The notes under the pieces were generated by a model that was not told the origin of the DNA, made no database searches, and was given only the letters and a program-made list of their open reading frames with translations. This document shows positions 35,688 to 44,974 of a stretch of 64,000 bases of DNA, piece by piece (position 1 is the stretch's first letter; each line of letters opens with the position of its first letter). Made by a program: the position numbers and the translations under genes. The DNA lies in NCBI GenBank assembly GCA_965371805.1, contig CBDUZW010000002.1:1-64000 (forward strand). Direction: 5' to 3'. Source of the DNA: JAOZTV01 sp965371805 (GTDB taxonomy: Bacteria > Acidobacteriota > Aminicenantia > UBA2199).

Positions 35688-36236
35688 TTAGTATAGTAAA
35701 CTTAGCCATATTTTTCCTGTTAAAACAATCAATCCAATAGGGATGGCCCAGTATAGAGCTGCTGATAAAATTGAAGCAGCAAAAACCCTTTTAGTAATTT
35801 TTTTTTTATTGATGAGTGTTACAATTCCAATTATAGATGTAAATAAAAACATTAAACCTGTAAAAAACCCGGGTGATAATTTCATAAAAATCAGACTACC
35901 AATTATATGTTCAAAACTATTCATCATCGCCCAAAACAAAATCCCAATTCCAAGATAAATATACTTGTCATTTTTTAGAAAGAATATTATGCCAACGGTG
36001 AGGGCACCAAAAAAGAAAACATTATTAATCAACCAATGAGGATAATTTAGACTAATGGGCAATCCATAGACACGGCTCATCCAATCAGGGAAATTACCAA
36101 ATGCCTCTTCCAGGATATGAAAGGGGATATATATTATAATAATCAAAATTGGGAATATTCTAAAATTATCTATATTTTTCCGAATAATACCAAAAAAATT
36201 TTTATTCTTGCCTTTTCCCATTTGAGCCATATTCAT
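35688..36236 (-). CDS. HXXEE-domain membrane protein
   Basis: 182 residues with about five membrane helices. HILEEAFGNFPDW gives the HxxEE motif, and the later NSFEHIIG is the matching second block. Function unknown. It follows the alpha/beta hydrolase gene with one nucleotide between them. Confidence 0.75.
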   Translation of the reverse strand: MNMAQMGKGKNKNFFGIIRKNIDNFRIFPILIIIIYIPFHILEEAFGNFPDWMSRVYGLPISLNYPHWLINNVFFFGALTVGIIFFLKNDKYIYLGIGILFWAMMNSFEHIIGSLIFMKLSPGFFTGLMFLFTSIIGIVTLINKKKITKRVFAASILSAALYWAIPIGLIVLTGKIWLSLLY

Positions 36237-36237
36237 T

Positions 36238-37089
36238 TTAATTAAACTCCTTTTTTTTCTTTTTTTCTTGTAATTGAGACCGTAAAAAGTTCATTAATAT
36301 ATTATTAAATTCCTCTTCTGCATCCATATTGGCGCAATGTCCGGCACCTTTTATAAAGACAAACACACTGTTCGCTTCACTTTCATGAAAGGATTGGGCC
36401 ATTCTTTTGGATAGATCAATGTCACTTTCGCCACATAATATCAACATAGGATAGTTTTTTATGACGTAATCCCGCTTTTTTATAACCTTTCCCAGTCCAG
36501 ACATCACTTTAAATGATTTTAGTTTGTACATTTTTGCCATTTCATAAATTCTTTTTTTAGATTCCGGTTTTTTTGCGGTAACAGAAGATATATATCTGCG
36601 AAATGAATTCATTGAAAATAATGCCTTAAATATCCATTTTATGTTTTCTGACCGTTGAGCCCTTAATAATTCTTTATTATCCGCACTTATATCATAGCCT
36701 CCCAAAATAGTTATGGAACTTACCTTATCCGGATATAGCAAGGCAAAATACTGTGTAATTAATGACCCCATTGAGACACCCACAAAATGTGCTTTTTCAA
36801 ATCTCTCTTTTTCCATTATTAATTTTAGATGCTCTGAAGACTTATCTATTTTATCTTTTCCTTTATGAGACTGAGACAAGCCATGCCCAAGTAGATCTAC
36901 TGTTATGACAGAAAATTCTTTAGAAAAAAAATCAATTTGCTGATCAAAGCTTCTATGGTCCGCAAATGCCGGATGTAGAAATATAATTAACTCCTTTTGA
37001 TTGGAACCAGACATATAGTAGTGGATATTGTATCCATCCTGTTCCAGTCTTTTGTGTAGGCTATGAGTATTATTCTTTTTTTCACACAT
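36238..37089 (-). CDS. Alpha/beta hydrolase
   Basis: 283 residues; oxyanion region FLHPAFADHRSFD, nucleophile elbow VGVSMGSLI, acid in LCGESDIDLS and histidine in GAGHCANMD. Cytoplasmic, substrate unknown. A GGAG precedes the ATG by ~11 nt. The basic tail (QLQEKKKKKEFN) runs up to the next gene. Confidence 0.85.
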   Translation of the reverse strand: MCEKKNNTHSLHKRLEQDGYNIHYYMSGSNQKELIIFLHPAFADHRSFDQQIDFFSKEFSVITVDLLGHGLSQSHKGKDKIDKSSEHLKLIMEKERFEKAHFVGVSMGSLITQYFALLYPDKVSSITILGGYDISADNKELLRAQRSENIKWIFKALFSMNSFRRYISSVTAKKPESKKRIYEMAKMYKLKSFKVMSGLGKVIKKRDYVIKNYPMLILCGESDIDLSKRMAQSFHESEANSVFVFIKGAGHCANMDAEEEFNNILMNFLRSQLQEKKKKKEFN

Positions 37090-37247
37090 TATTTAAATTT
37101 CTCCATTATTGAGTTCTAATTATAGTTTTATTAATTCTTTAAACTATACTTTATAAATTCACAGTTTTCAACAATTAATCCAGAAACAGTATTTAACCTT
37201 TTAAATAATTTTTTATTCATATTTTCATCACAATTCATGTTTCACCA

Positions 37248-37988
37248 TTATGCCCTTCCTAATCTTATCCATTTTGCCCAGTCAACTCTTTTGTTTTTCT
37301 CTGCCATTTCTGCTGCTGCTTCATAATTATAAGAAATTGAAACCTGAGAAATATTAATACTACTTCTAGAGAAAGTTATTATTGAATATTTTGCACCCGG
37401 ACTAAAATTCTCCATCTTATGGGGGATTGGTAAATTATCATCGTAGGCCGGTAGGCCGACACTACCGGGATTAATAATTGTTTTTTTTGACGTTTTTACT
37501 GTTCTGGGAACATGGCTGTGTGCACACAGTATAATTTTTTGTTCAATATTTTTAAGTATCTCATCAATTTCCTCATCACTCTTTATGGCTATATGGTCAG
37601 CTTGTAAGTTTTCAAGTAAATAAGCAGAATCATTTTCCGGACTCGCATGACAACAATAAATATCACTTTTATGAATTAACTGAAATGGCAGTTTTTTCAA
37701 CCAAGTTACAGCATCATTATCAATCTGAGATTTCACATACTCCATCGTACTGACTTCCGATGTTGAGTTTAAATTCTCAAGAATATTTCTATCCTGATTC
37801 CCCGCAATACTGATTATCTTATTTTTATCTAATAAATTGAAAGTTCCCCTTGGATCTAAGGGACCATAGAGACTATCCCCAAGATTAATAATATCTTCGA
37901 TGCCTCTATCTTGAATATCATCAAGAACGGCCCTCAATGCCCAGGAATTCCCATGAATATCAGAAATTATCGCTATTTTTTTCTTCAT
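37248..37988 (-). CDS. Metallophosphoesterase, YfcE/calcineurin-like
   Basis: 246 residues with the metal-binding motifs in order: ISDIHGN, NLGDSLYGP, AGNQDR, and AHSHVPR, then NPGSVGLPAYD. Probably a phosphodiesterase or phosphatase of the YfcE/Icc group. It overlaps the cupin gene by four nucleotides (ATGA). Confidence 0.88.
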   Translation of the reverse strand: MKKKIAIISDIHGNSWALRAVLDDIQDRGIEDIINLGDSLYGPLDPRGTFNLLDKNKIISIAGNQDRNILENLNSTSEVSTMEYVKSQIDNDAVTWLKKLPFQLIHKSDIYCCHASPENDSAYLLENLQADHIAIKSDEEIDEILKNIEQKIILCAHSHVPRTVKTSKKTIINPGSVGLPAYDDNLPIPHKMENFSPGAKYSIITFSRSSINISQVSISYNYEAAAEMAEKNKRVDWAKWIRLGRA

Positions 37989-38332
37989 TTTAATATAAAC
38001 TCCTTTTTTTTCTTATATCTCTCTTTTTGATTAAAGAATGTCATATCTGCATATCCGGCATAAATTTTTCCTGAATGAATCGTATCCTTAGCTATGAAAT
38101 ATCGATCGCCTTTCTTATATGTTTTTTTCACTCCATTAATTGTCAGGTCTATTCTCCCTTCAAGTACAATCCCATATTGGCTTTCATGAGAATGTTCAGG
38201 TAAGTCAACATCATTTTCAAATTCCATAAAAATGATCTGGTGGTTTTCTCCTTGAGATAAATATGCTTTTAGTCCATTAATTGGAATATCTGCTGCCGGT
38301 AAATTTTGAATTGGTTTGGGAAAAATATTCAT
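37985..38332 (-). CDS. Cupin-domain protein
   Basis: 115 residues; cupin motif 1 as PEHSHESQYGIVLEGRIDL and motif 2 as DTIHSGKIYAG. Metal-binding histidines are intact. Coupled to the phosphoesterase gene. Confidence 0.85.
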   Translation of the reverse strand: MNIFPKPIQNLPAADIPINGLKAYLSQGENHQIIFMEFENDVDLPEHSHESQYGIVLEGRIDLTINGVKKTYKKGDRYFIAKDTIHSGKIYAGYADMTFFNQKERYKKKKEFILK

Positions 38333-38364
38333 TGATTTACTCCTTATTTAAATATTTTATGTTT

Positions 38365-39336
38365 TTATATCAGTCCAACACGTTTTTTTATTCTTTGAAC
38401 TGCCAGACTTATCATAGCACTACTAAATTTTTTTTGCCCGAAATCGAAACCTTTATATGCCATCCAGATTGATTCCGGTTTATACCATCCCTCTTCATTA
38501 ACCTTTGAAAAAATTATTTCACAAAATTCTAAAAATCTTTTATCTTTATAGATGGATGGAAATAAGGATAATGTTTCAGTCACATGTAAAATATCAAACC
38601 AGACAAAAGGATATTTTAGTTTCTTAAATTTTGTCCCCATGCCAAATAAAAAATACTTTGTTGATTTTCTTTTTTTCCAAAAATCAAGCATCATATTAAT
38701 TCCTGATTCAGCAGCTTTTGAATTCAATTTGTTTTTATACAGCCCAAGGACCTTAAGGGCGAATAAATTTGCAATAGGACATGGATCTGTTTTTTTGCCA
38801 GGACCTTTAAATTTTTCATAGTAAGAGGAGCATTTCCACCCTCCAACACTTGCCAGATTCTCAATTAATTCTACTGATTTCAAAACTCTCTTATCTTCTG
38901 CTAAACCAAACCGGATTAAAGCTTCTGTAATTAAAGGAAAATCACAGATAATCCAGTTCCATTCCGCTTTATTATTTCCGCCAAAAGCATAGGGGATTAA
39001 TATCTCTGATAGAAAAGCCCCATTTTCAGAAGTGTTTTCCATCAGTTTATTAGAGATAATTTCAATTTCCTTTGTCTTATTATCTAAACCAATATCAGCC
39101 AGAAATCCTATTTTTTGTATTATATGTTTTGCATCATTATGTCTTTTCAGAGTATATCCCGGCCAGTTCATGCATTCATCAATAATATTTTTAATTAAAG
39201 GATTGTTTATTGTTTTTTCTACCAGCCTTTCTCTTTCAGATTTATTTTGCGATCCGGTAAAAAAAGTACTATAAGCCAAAGCCACCCATGGATGTTCATG
39301 GTTTTCAAGTTTCTTTAATGTTTTTTCATTACTCAT
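38365..39336 (-). CDS. Alpha/alpha-toroid protein, prenyltransferase/cyclase-like fold
   Basis: 323 residues, almost all helical, with short repeats ending in Trp/Gly-rich turns (GGWKCSSYYEKF, EEGWYKPESIW). This pattern fits the terpenoid-cyclase/prenyltransferase toroid superfamily. No DxDD or QW catalytic motif is seen, so enzymatic function is not supported. Stands alone on the minus strand. Confidence 0.5.
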   Translation of the reverse strand: MSNEKTLKKLENHEHPWVALAYSTFFTGSQNKSERERLVEKTINNPLIKNIIDECMNWPGYTLKRHNDAKHIIQKIGFLADIGLDNKTKEIEIISNKLMENTSENGAFLSEILIPYAFGGNNKAEWNWIICDFPLITEALIRFGLAEDKRVLKSVELIENLASVGGWKCSSYYEKFKGPGKKTDPCPIANLFALKVLGLYKNKLNSKAAESGINMMLDFWKKRKSTKYFLFGMGTKFKKLKYPFVWFDILHVTETLSLFPSIYKDKRFLEFCEIIFSKVNEEGWYKPESIWMAYKGFDFGQKKFSSAMISLAVQRIKKRVGLI

Positions 39337-39394
39337 TTTATTAATTCCATTTTTTAAAAAATATATTTAAGAACACTTTTTTTCACATACTTAT

Positions 39395-39811
39395 TTAATT
39401 AAGAATAATAAACCAATCGAAAACTGACGTTAATAGTTTGTTTAAGTTCTCATTATAAATATCCACTCTCACTTTAATTATAATCCTTTTTTTTTCTAAT
39501 AGTTTATCAATTATCTCATCAACATTTGAATCTACAAAATCCGCTTTTGAGTAAACAGTTCCAATTCCTGGTTTACTGTATTTAACATCAACTTTTCTAA
39601 CGACCGGAATAATATTTAATTTAAAATTTTCAAATTTATTTAATAAGAATTCGCCGCTTGTTGCCTCAGCAAGGGTAAAAAGTATACCAGCATGAAAAGT
39701 ACCCAGATGATTCAAAAATTCTTTTTTTTCTTCTAATTTAAGTATATATTCGTCCTGATCCGCTTTTTTTAATTCAATAAACTTATTAAATGGAATTTCC
39801 AATACATTCAT
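39395..39811 (-). CDS. Hotdog-fold thioesterase-like protein (DUF4442-like)
   Basis: 138 residues with the hotdog helix HLGTFHAGILFTLAEATSGEFLL, as in DUF4442/PaaI-like thioesterases, and a typical beta-strand PVVRKVDVKYSKPGIG. Substrate presumably an acyl-CoA; not assignable. AGGAGG lies 11 nt before the ATG. Confidence 0.75.
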   Translation of the reverse strand: MNVLEIPFNKFIELKKADQDEYILKLEEKKEFLNHLGTFHAGILFTLAEATSGEFLLNKFENFKLNIIPVVRKVDVKYSKPGIGTVYSKADFVDSNVDEIIDKLLEKKRIIIKVRVDIYNENLNKLLTSVFDWFIILN

Positions 39812-39858
39812 GGCTTATTTTTCCTCCTGATGGATTTTAATTAATCTAAATTTTAGAA

Positions 39859-40740
39859 TTATATTTTTCCCTTACCTTTTTCTTTAAACTGAGATGGGGT
39901 CAACTTCGTATATTGTTTGAAGATTTTATTAAATGTTGCCTTATTTCCAAACCCGACAGAATAAGCAATATCCAGTATTTTTTTCTGCTTTTCTTTATCT
40001 GGTTCTAAAAGCAGCTGTTTCGCTTCTTTTACTCTATAATGATTCAATAATTGAGAAAATGTTTTATTCATTTTTTCATTGATTATACGCGAAAGTACAT
40101 AGGGTTGTATAGATAATTCCTCTGAAAGAGCCTTGAGAGTAAAATTTTCCCTTCGGTAAATTTTCTTTACTTCAAATAGATTAATTAATTTACTTAAAAC
40201 TTCTTCACTGTATATAGGATTTACAGTGTTATTTTGATAGATAGTTTTTTGTTTATTTCCAGATATTTTTTTAATATATATATATCCTAAAAACACCATA
40301 ATCATAAAAACTATAAAAGCACCAATATAAACAACCAAATTGATTTTATATATTTTTTTAATAAAAACGATATCATTTTTTACAATGGCCTCTAATTCAT
40401 TTTGTTCCATAAACACAACAAATGCCTGGTCCATCGGGATATTATATATCAGACTGGTAATAATAGTTCTTTTAATATCTGGAGATACAGATATGCTCTG
40501 CTTAAATTTTTTGCTGAATTGTTTAATAATAGTTAAAAAATCCGTCTTAATAAACTCAAAATTTACTACTTCCCCAGAATATTTTTTGTTTTTCAAATTT
40601 AGTAAAAACTCATGAGCAGATATTGTTTTACCCGGATTATTTATTGTCTTGTCTTTAGTTGAAATACCGGCTGATATTTTAATAGAAATAAATAGTAATA
40701 AAAATATAATGTAAAAAATATATTTATTTTTTTTGAGCAT
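39859..40740 (-). CDS. Periplasmic STN-like domain / TM / AraC-type DNA-binding protein
   Basis: 293 residues in an uncommon order. N-terminal signal-anchor (~7-23); residues ~58-128 resemble the short N-terminal domain of secretins and TonB receptors (STN), with FEFIKTDFLTIIKQFSKKF, SPDIKRTIIT and IPMDQAFVVFM as successive blocks. A second membrane helix (~133-157) is followed by a basic linker and a C-terminal AraC-type double helix-turn-helix (~185-290; LDIAYSVGFGNKATFNKIFKQYT). I infer a membrane one-component regulator that senses a periplasmic ligand through the STN-like fold. The next upstream gene encodes a secreted protein with the same fold, 6 nt away. Confidence 0.75.
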   Translation of the reverse strand: MLKKNKYIFYIIFLLLFISIKISAGISTKDKTINNPGKTISAHEFLLNLKNKKYSGEVVNFEFIKTDFLTIIKQFSKKFKQSISVSPDIKRTIITSLIYNIPMDQAFVVFMEQNELEAIVKNDIVFIKKIYKINLVVYIGAFIVFMIMVFLGYIYIKKISGNKQKTIYQNNTVNPIYSEEVLSKLINLFEVKKIYRRENFTLKALSEELSIQPYVLSRIINEKMNKTFSQLLNHYRVKEAKQLLLEPDKEKQKKILDIAYSVGFGNKATFNKIFKQYTKLTPSQFKEKGKGKI

Positions 40741-40746
40741 ATCTAA

Positions 40747-41145
40747 TTATTCTTTTTTATCTTTAATAACTATTTTGTCTCCATCTACTTCAATTTCTAA
40801 ATTACATCTTGTTATCATATAATAAACTATCAAATCTACATGTCCTTTAGTAATTTTAAAAGTAAAAGTCTTTTTTTTCTTCACTTTATAAACAAATGGT
40901 ATTTTATACAAGCTTGAAAAACCGTTAAAAAGATGTTTATAATCCTGGTTTTTTACATTAATGTCTATTTTAAAATCAGAAATAATATTGTTTTTGAAAT
41001 TATAATAAAATTGCTGGGCAGGAGATAACTTCGATTTGTTTAAATCCTCCTTTCCCTTTGCTGCATCTGCGTTCGCAGCATTCACATTTAAAAACAATAC
41101 CAGTACACATAAAACCATAACACTTAATAGATTTTTTTGTTTCAT
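40747..41145 (-). CDS. Secreted STN-like domain protein
   Basis: 132 residues with a signal peptide (LLSVMVLCVLVLFLNVNAANA) and a single domain (~56-130) that follows the STN pattern: INVKNQDYKHLFNGFSSLY, KKKKTFTFKIT, LIVYYMITRCNLEIEV, DKIVIKD. AAGGAGG site. It ends 6 nt before the STN/AraC gene, so the two are probably one operon and may form a periplasmic sensor pair. Family assignment is by pattern, moderate certainty. Confidence 0.65.
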   Translation of the reverse strand: MKQKNLLSVMVLCVLVLFLNVNAANADAAKGKEDLNKSKLSPAQQFYYNFKNNIISDFKIDINVKNQDYKHLFNGFSSLYKIPFVYKVKKKKTFTFKITKGHVDLIVYYMITRCNLEIEVDGDKIVIKDKKE

Positions 41146-41257
41146 TTGAATCCTCCTTATTTTTTATACTAAAGGATAGGTCTATTTAATGTACTTATCG
41201 CCTGCATTTACAAAAGTTTACCATAAAATCTCAAAAACAAGTGTTATCAAGCTTTAT

Positions 41258-41288
41258 AAAAGGTCTCAATTTAGAAATAGAGCCTTTT
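41258..41288 (-). terminator. Terminator-like hairpin at end of small membrane protein gene
   Basis: Minus-strand AAAAGGCTC (41288-41280) pairs with GAG-A-CCTTTT (41267-41258) with one bulged base and a 12-nt loop. It overlaps the last codons of the gene ending at 41271. The trailing T run is short. Confidence 0.45.
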
Positions 41289-41663
41289 TTTTAGTAATAT
41301 TGTGATTGTGAAGAGTGTTGCGTTTAGTAATAGGGCTATGTAGGCGAAGGGGTTGTTGTGCATGAAGATTACTGAGAGAATTCCTGATATTAAGAGGTAG
41401 GTTCCTATTATCCGGATAGGTAGTATCAGATAGGGGAGTTCTATTAGTTTTTTTAAAAACAGGAACATTAGTAAACCTGATAATATGAAGGATGTACCGC
41501 ATATCAGGCTCATATATATCATTGCATTTAAGTTTTCTGAATTTAATGAAACCAGACCTTCCTGGATTATTGGTGTGAAGGTTGCAATATCATGGATAAT
41601 CCCCAATATTAACACGGCTATGGCAAAACCCTTTCCAAATGATATGAGTTTTTTTGTATTCAT
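41271..41663 (-). CDS. Four-helix membrane protein, unknown
   Basis: 130 residues with four membrane helices and short loops; no recognisable motif. The ATG has GAGGAGATG upstream and overlaps the preceding gene's stop by four nucleotides (ATGA), so it is coupled to the DUF2867 gene. Confidence 0.65.
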   Translation of the reverse strand: MNTKKLISFGKGFAIAVLILGIIHDIATFTPIIQEGLVSLNSENLNAMIYMSLICGTSFILSGLLMFLFLKKLIELPYLILPIRIIGTYLLISGILSVIFMHNNPFAYIALLLNATLFTITILLKKRLYF

Positions 41664-42154
41664 TTACATCTCCTCAATGTTGATCTGACAATTAATTTAT
41701 GAAATGGTTTGACCGGGATAAAATAGATCCTGCCCCATATATTGTGGAATTTTACAATAGTCATTAAATAGATATTGGTTTTATTTTCAATTCTTTCTAC
41801 CATTACTGAAGCTCTGAAATTTAGATGCCTGTCATCTTCGCCAAATACAATTTCTTTTTCATTTCTATCAAGTACTGGAAAAAATGACTCCTTAGACCCA
41901 ATTTCATAATGACCAATTACCCCATCTGTCTGCCTGTCCTCAGATCGTAATCCAAAAAACTTTACAATTACATTCCTTATTTTCATCAATAGATCGACCC
42001 ACTTTGGTGATTTAAATATTTCAGTAGTAGCATTATCTACAGAAATATCACTTTCCCTTGTAATTTGATAGCAATCCCAATAGTCAATCTCCCCAAATTT
42101 TTCCCCACAGATTGATGCCGCAGGCATCTGATATTTTTTTTTTACCTTTTCCAT
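41660..42154 (-). CDS. DUF2867-family protein
   Basis: 164 residues matching DUF2867: IDYWDCYQI start region, RNVIVKFFGLR, and the C-terminal VKFHNIWGRIYFIPVKPFHKLIV block. Often fused or adjacent to NAD-binding epimerase-like proteins; here it is coupled to a small membrane protein. No Shine-Dalgarno precedes its ATG. Confidence 0.8.
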   Translation of the reverse strand: MEKVKKKYQMPAASICGEKFGEIDYWDCYQITRESDISVDNATTEIFKSPKWVDLLMKIRNVIVKFFGLRSEDRQTDGVIGHYEIGSKESFFPVLDRNEKEIVFGEDDRHLNFRASVMVERIENKTNIYLMTIVKFHNIWGRIYFIPVKPFHKLIVRSTLRRCK

Positions 42155-42166
42155 TTGATTATAAAC

Positions 42167-42877
42167 CTAACCAATCACCGACAGATGTTTGATTATCGGT
42201 ATTGCTCCCATTAAATTTTTTGAATAATATTTATAATTGTTTTCATTTTCGCTTCTTACCTGGATTGCTTTTATAGCATTACTTCTTGCGCCCGTTATAT
42301 CGGAAATATAGTTATCGCCTATCATGATGATATTTGGCGGATCTACATTTAAATCCTCAATCACATGTTGATATATCTTTGAATTCGGTTTTTCATATCC
42401 GATTATTGCTGAATTATAAACCTTTTGAATAAATTTACTGATATTTAATCCTGATACGATATCTTCCAGTTCCGGCACATGATTTGACAATATATAACAG
42501 TCATATCCCAGATTATTTAAATCATTTAACACCTGAAAGGTGTCTTCATATAGATGCCATTTATTAATATTTAAATATTTTTCTCTCACCAGTTTTGATA
42601 ATCTAATTGCTTCTGCCTGATTAAGCTTGTTTTGGGTCAGGATGTCAACAACAACGGTCTCGTAATATTGCCACCATGATAAGCCTTTAAATAATACCTT
42701 ATGAGGAATCTCATAATTATTCCAGGGGAAACCGGTTCTTATATATTTTCTTATATTCTCAATATCAATTTGGGTATATCCCATTTCCTGCAATAATTCA
42801 AAAATAGTTACGGTCCACATACCATCCCTATAACCCAGGGTCTGGTCAAAATCAAAAATAAGTTTATACTTTTGCAT
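42167..42877 (-). CDS. HAD-superfamily hydrolase
   Basis: 236 residues; HAD motif I is FDFDQTLG (nucleophile D), motif II YILSNH, motif III K in GYEKPN, motif IV MIGDNYISD. A phosphatase of the YjjG/PGP type. Upstream on the minus strand a TTGCAG and a CATTAT with 17-nt spacing end 4 nt before the ATG, a weak leaderless-type promoter. Confidence 0.87.
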   Translation of the reverse strand: MQKYKLIFDFDQTLGYRDGMWTVTIFELLQEMGYTQIDIENIRKYIRTGFPWNNYEIPHKVLFKGLSWWQYYETVVVDILTQNKLNQAEAIRLSKLVREKYLNINKWHLYEDTFQVLNDLNNLGYDCYILSNHVPELEDIVSGLNISKFIQKVYNSAIIGYEKPNSKIYQHVIEDLNVDPPNIIMIGDNYISDITGARSNAIKAIQVRSENENNYKYYSKNLMGAIPIIKHLSVIG

Positions 42878-42966
42878 ATTTATAATGAATCAAAAAATTG
42901 CCAGCTGCAATTATTTTGAAATTCTCCTTAAAAAAGTTTGTATGACAATAGTCAATGTCCTCATCG

Positions 42967-43980
42967 TTAATTAATTGAATAATTCTGTTTTTTAGGAGCT
43001 GCTTTTTTCAACAGTTCTACAATTTTTAATTTCTTACGCTCTTCCGCCTTATTAAGGGCCGTTTTTCCATCTTTATTTTTTGCATTTATATCAGCACCAT
43101 TTTCAATTAGGAATGATACAACCTCAACAATACCCAGACTTGCCGCTCCCATCAAAGGTGTAAAGCCTCCCTTTGCCACCACATTTATATCTGCACCCTT
43201 TTCGATCAGTAATTTGAGCAAGTCAATATAGTTTCCATAAGCTGCTGCCTTCATTAATACTGTTACACCATATTTATCTATATCTTCAACCTTGATACCC
43301 TTTTCAATTAAGAGCTCTGCGATTTTTAAATGGTTTTTGCGTTTATTAACTGTTCTCATTAATAAGGTTTGCCCTCTTTCACATTTTACATGGATATTTG
43401 CCTTATTTTTAATCAAGGTTTTTACAATTTCCAGTTTATCCGCCATCACTGCATACATTAATGCCGTTATCTTAGATTCTGTCTTATCATCAATTTTGGC
43501 CCCCTTATCCAATAACATTTGAACAATTTTTTTATGTCCTCTGATAGATGCCAACATTAACGGGGTCAGTTTATCGCTAAAATTTGCTGAAAGGTCAAGA
43601 GTATAACTGCTTCTACATCTGCTATTCAACTCTGCACCATTATCTAGTAATAGCTTTACCCCGTTTTGACAGCCAAAAAAGGATGCAACACTTAGAGCGG
43701 TCCCCCCTTCTCTATCTGTTACATTTACATCTGCTCCTTTTTGAATAAGAAATTTTGAAACATCTGAATTGTATTTAAACATTGCTGCCATCAATGGTGT
43801 TATTCCTTCTCTTTTACTTTTCGCATTTATATCAGCACCTTTGCTTAGTAAGCTTTTTACCAGATCGATCTTCCCCTTTTTTGCTGCATCAAGTAGTGCT
43901 TTATTAAGATTCTCTTCAGCAAAAACATTTGAGAAAAAAATCATAAGTAAAATCATAAAATAAATTGTTTTTTGTCGCAT
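42967..43980 (-). CDS. Secreted ankyrin-repeat protein
   Basis: 337 residues: signal peptide (TIYFMILLMIFFSNVFA) then about nine ankyrin repeats, each with G-TPLM-AA and LL-KGADIN blocks. Periplasmic, probably protein-binding. AAGGAG ribosome site. Confidence 0.88.
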   Translation of the reverse strand: MRQKTIYFMILLMIFFSNVFAEENLNKALLDAAKKGKIDLVKSLLSKGADINAKSKREGITPLMAAMFKYNSDVSKFLIQKGADVNVTDREGGTALSVASFFGCQNGVKLLLDNGAELNSRCRSSYTLDLSANFSDKLTPLMLASIRGHKKIVQMLLDKGAKIDDKTESKITALMYAVMADKLEIVKTLIKNKANIHVKCERGQTLLMRTVNKRKNHLKIAELLIEKGIKVEDIDKYGVTVLMKAAAYGNYIDLLKLLIEKGADINVVAKGGFTPLMGAASLGIVEVVSFLIENGADINAKNKDGKTALNKAEERKKLKIVELLKKAAPKKQNYSIN

Positions 43981-44029
43981 AGTTTGACTCCTTTTTTAGT
44001 AGTATATAAGTTTTTTGGTATTCATAATA

Positions 44030-44893
44030 TTACTTATTCTTTTGATAGGTAGCAAAATCCATTTTCAAGTTGAATGTTTTTATATTCTTCTGGTTTTTTG
44101 ACATTTCAATAACGGCTTTTTTTTCTTCCGGGCCAATATGCATAAATATAATACTTTTTGGATTAATATTTTTATCGATCCATTTAAAGGAATTTTCTCC
44201 CCTGGAAAGAAACATTCTTTCTAAAAAGGCCAAATCAATGTTCTCTTTATATAGAGCAAATCCTCTATATTCCTTTTCATTCATAGGATTTGTATCTCCA
44301 CAATGAAAAACTTTATATCCATTTATATTAAAAAGAAATCCAATATTTTCAACATTCCTGTGTTTGTTAACCTTTTTTCCTGTGTTTTTGTCTTTAATCA
44401 TATAGTGGCTATGCTCCAGCCTTAAAACCTTAACATCGATATCTGAAATATTTTTTTTTTCACTCTTATATGAATCCGGGGTAATTGAAACTATATTTTT
44501 TTTAATTTTTTTATAGTTGGGGTTTTTTGAGAGAATTTTTTTTACCTCTTCAGGACAAAGAAGTATGCTTTTAGGATTATTTAATAGATGATTTACAACT
44601 ATCCTTTCATTAAAATGATCCCTATGACTATGAGTGATTGCTATAATATCAATATTATCAAAAGGTGGAAGTGACTTTTCCATTTTTTTTACCATATTCT
44701 CAGTAGGGGAATCACACCAAGTACCTTTAATTGTATCAAATAGACCATCTACTAAAATCTTTTTTTTATCTACTTCAATTAAAAACCCCTCATTAGCAAT
44801 ATAAATTATTTTAGCCTGCTGTTGAGAGTATAAATTTCCACAAATCATGATTAATAAAAGATTAATAATAGTATAAATAACGACTTTTCTCAT
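44030..44893 (-). CDS. Exported metallo-beta-lactamase-fold hydrolase
   Basis: 287 residues from the ATG at 44893 (AGGAG upstream; an in-frame start at 44941 is rejected). Signal peptide, then the MBL-fold motif THSHRDHFNE, a second ligand block FHCGDTNP and the C-terminal FMHIGPEE. Related to UlaG/YycJ-like hydrolases. Role not known. Confidence 0.85.
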   Translation of the reverse strand: MRKVVIYTIINLLLIMICGNLYSQQQAKIIYIANEGFLIEVDKKKILVDGLFDTIKGTWCDSPTENMVKKMEKSLPPFDNIDIIAITHSHRDHFNERIVVNHLLNNPKSILLCPEEVKKILSKNPNYKKIKKNIVSITPDSYKSEKKNISDIDVKVLRLEHSHYMIKDKNTGKKVNKHRNVENIGFLFNINGYKVFHCGDTNPMNEKEYRGFALYKENIDLAFLERMFLSRGENSFKWIDKNINPKSIIFMHIGPEEKKAVIEMSKNQKNIKTFNLKMDFATYQKNK

Positions 44894-44974
44894 GTTTGCT
44901 CCTAAAGTTTTCAGTTTATTTTCATCAATATATTCACCCACTTGGGGATCTTAAAAATATCAGCCATAAATTTA

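Noticed and set aside
41266..41502. Alternative minus-strand reading frame across the small membrane protein gene
   Set aside because: Out of frame with the four-helix protein, no ribosome site and an implausible composition.
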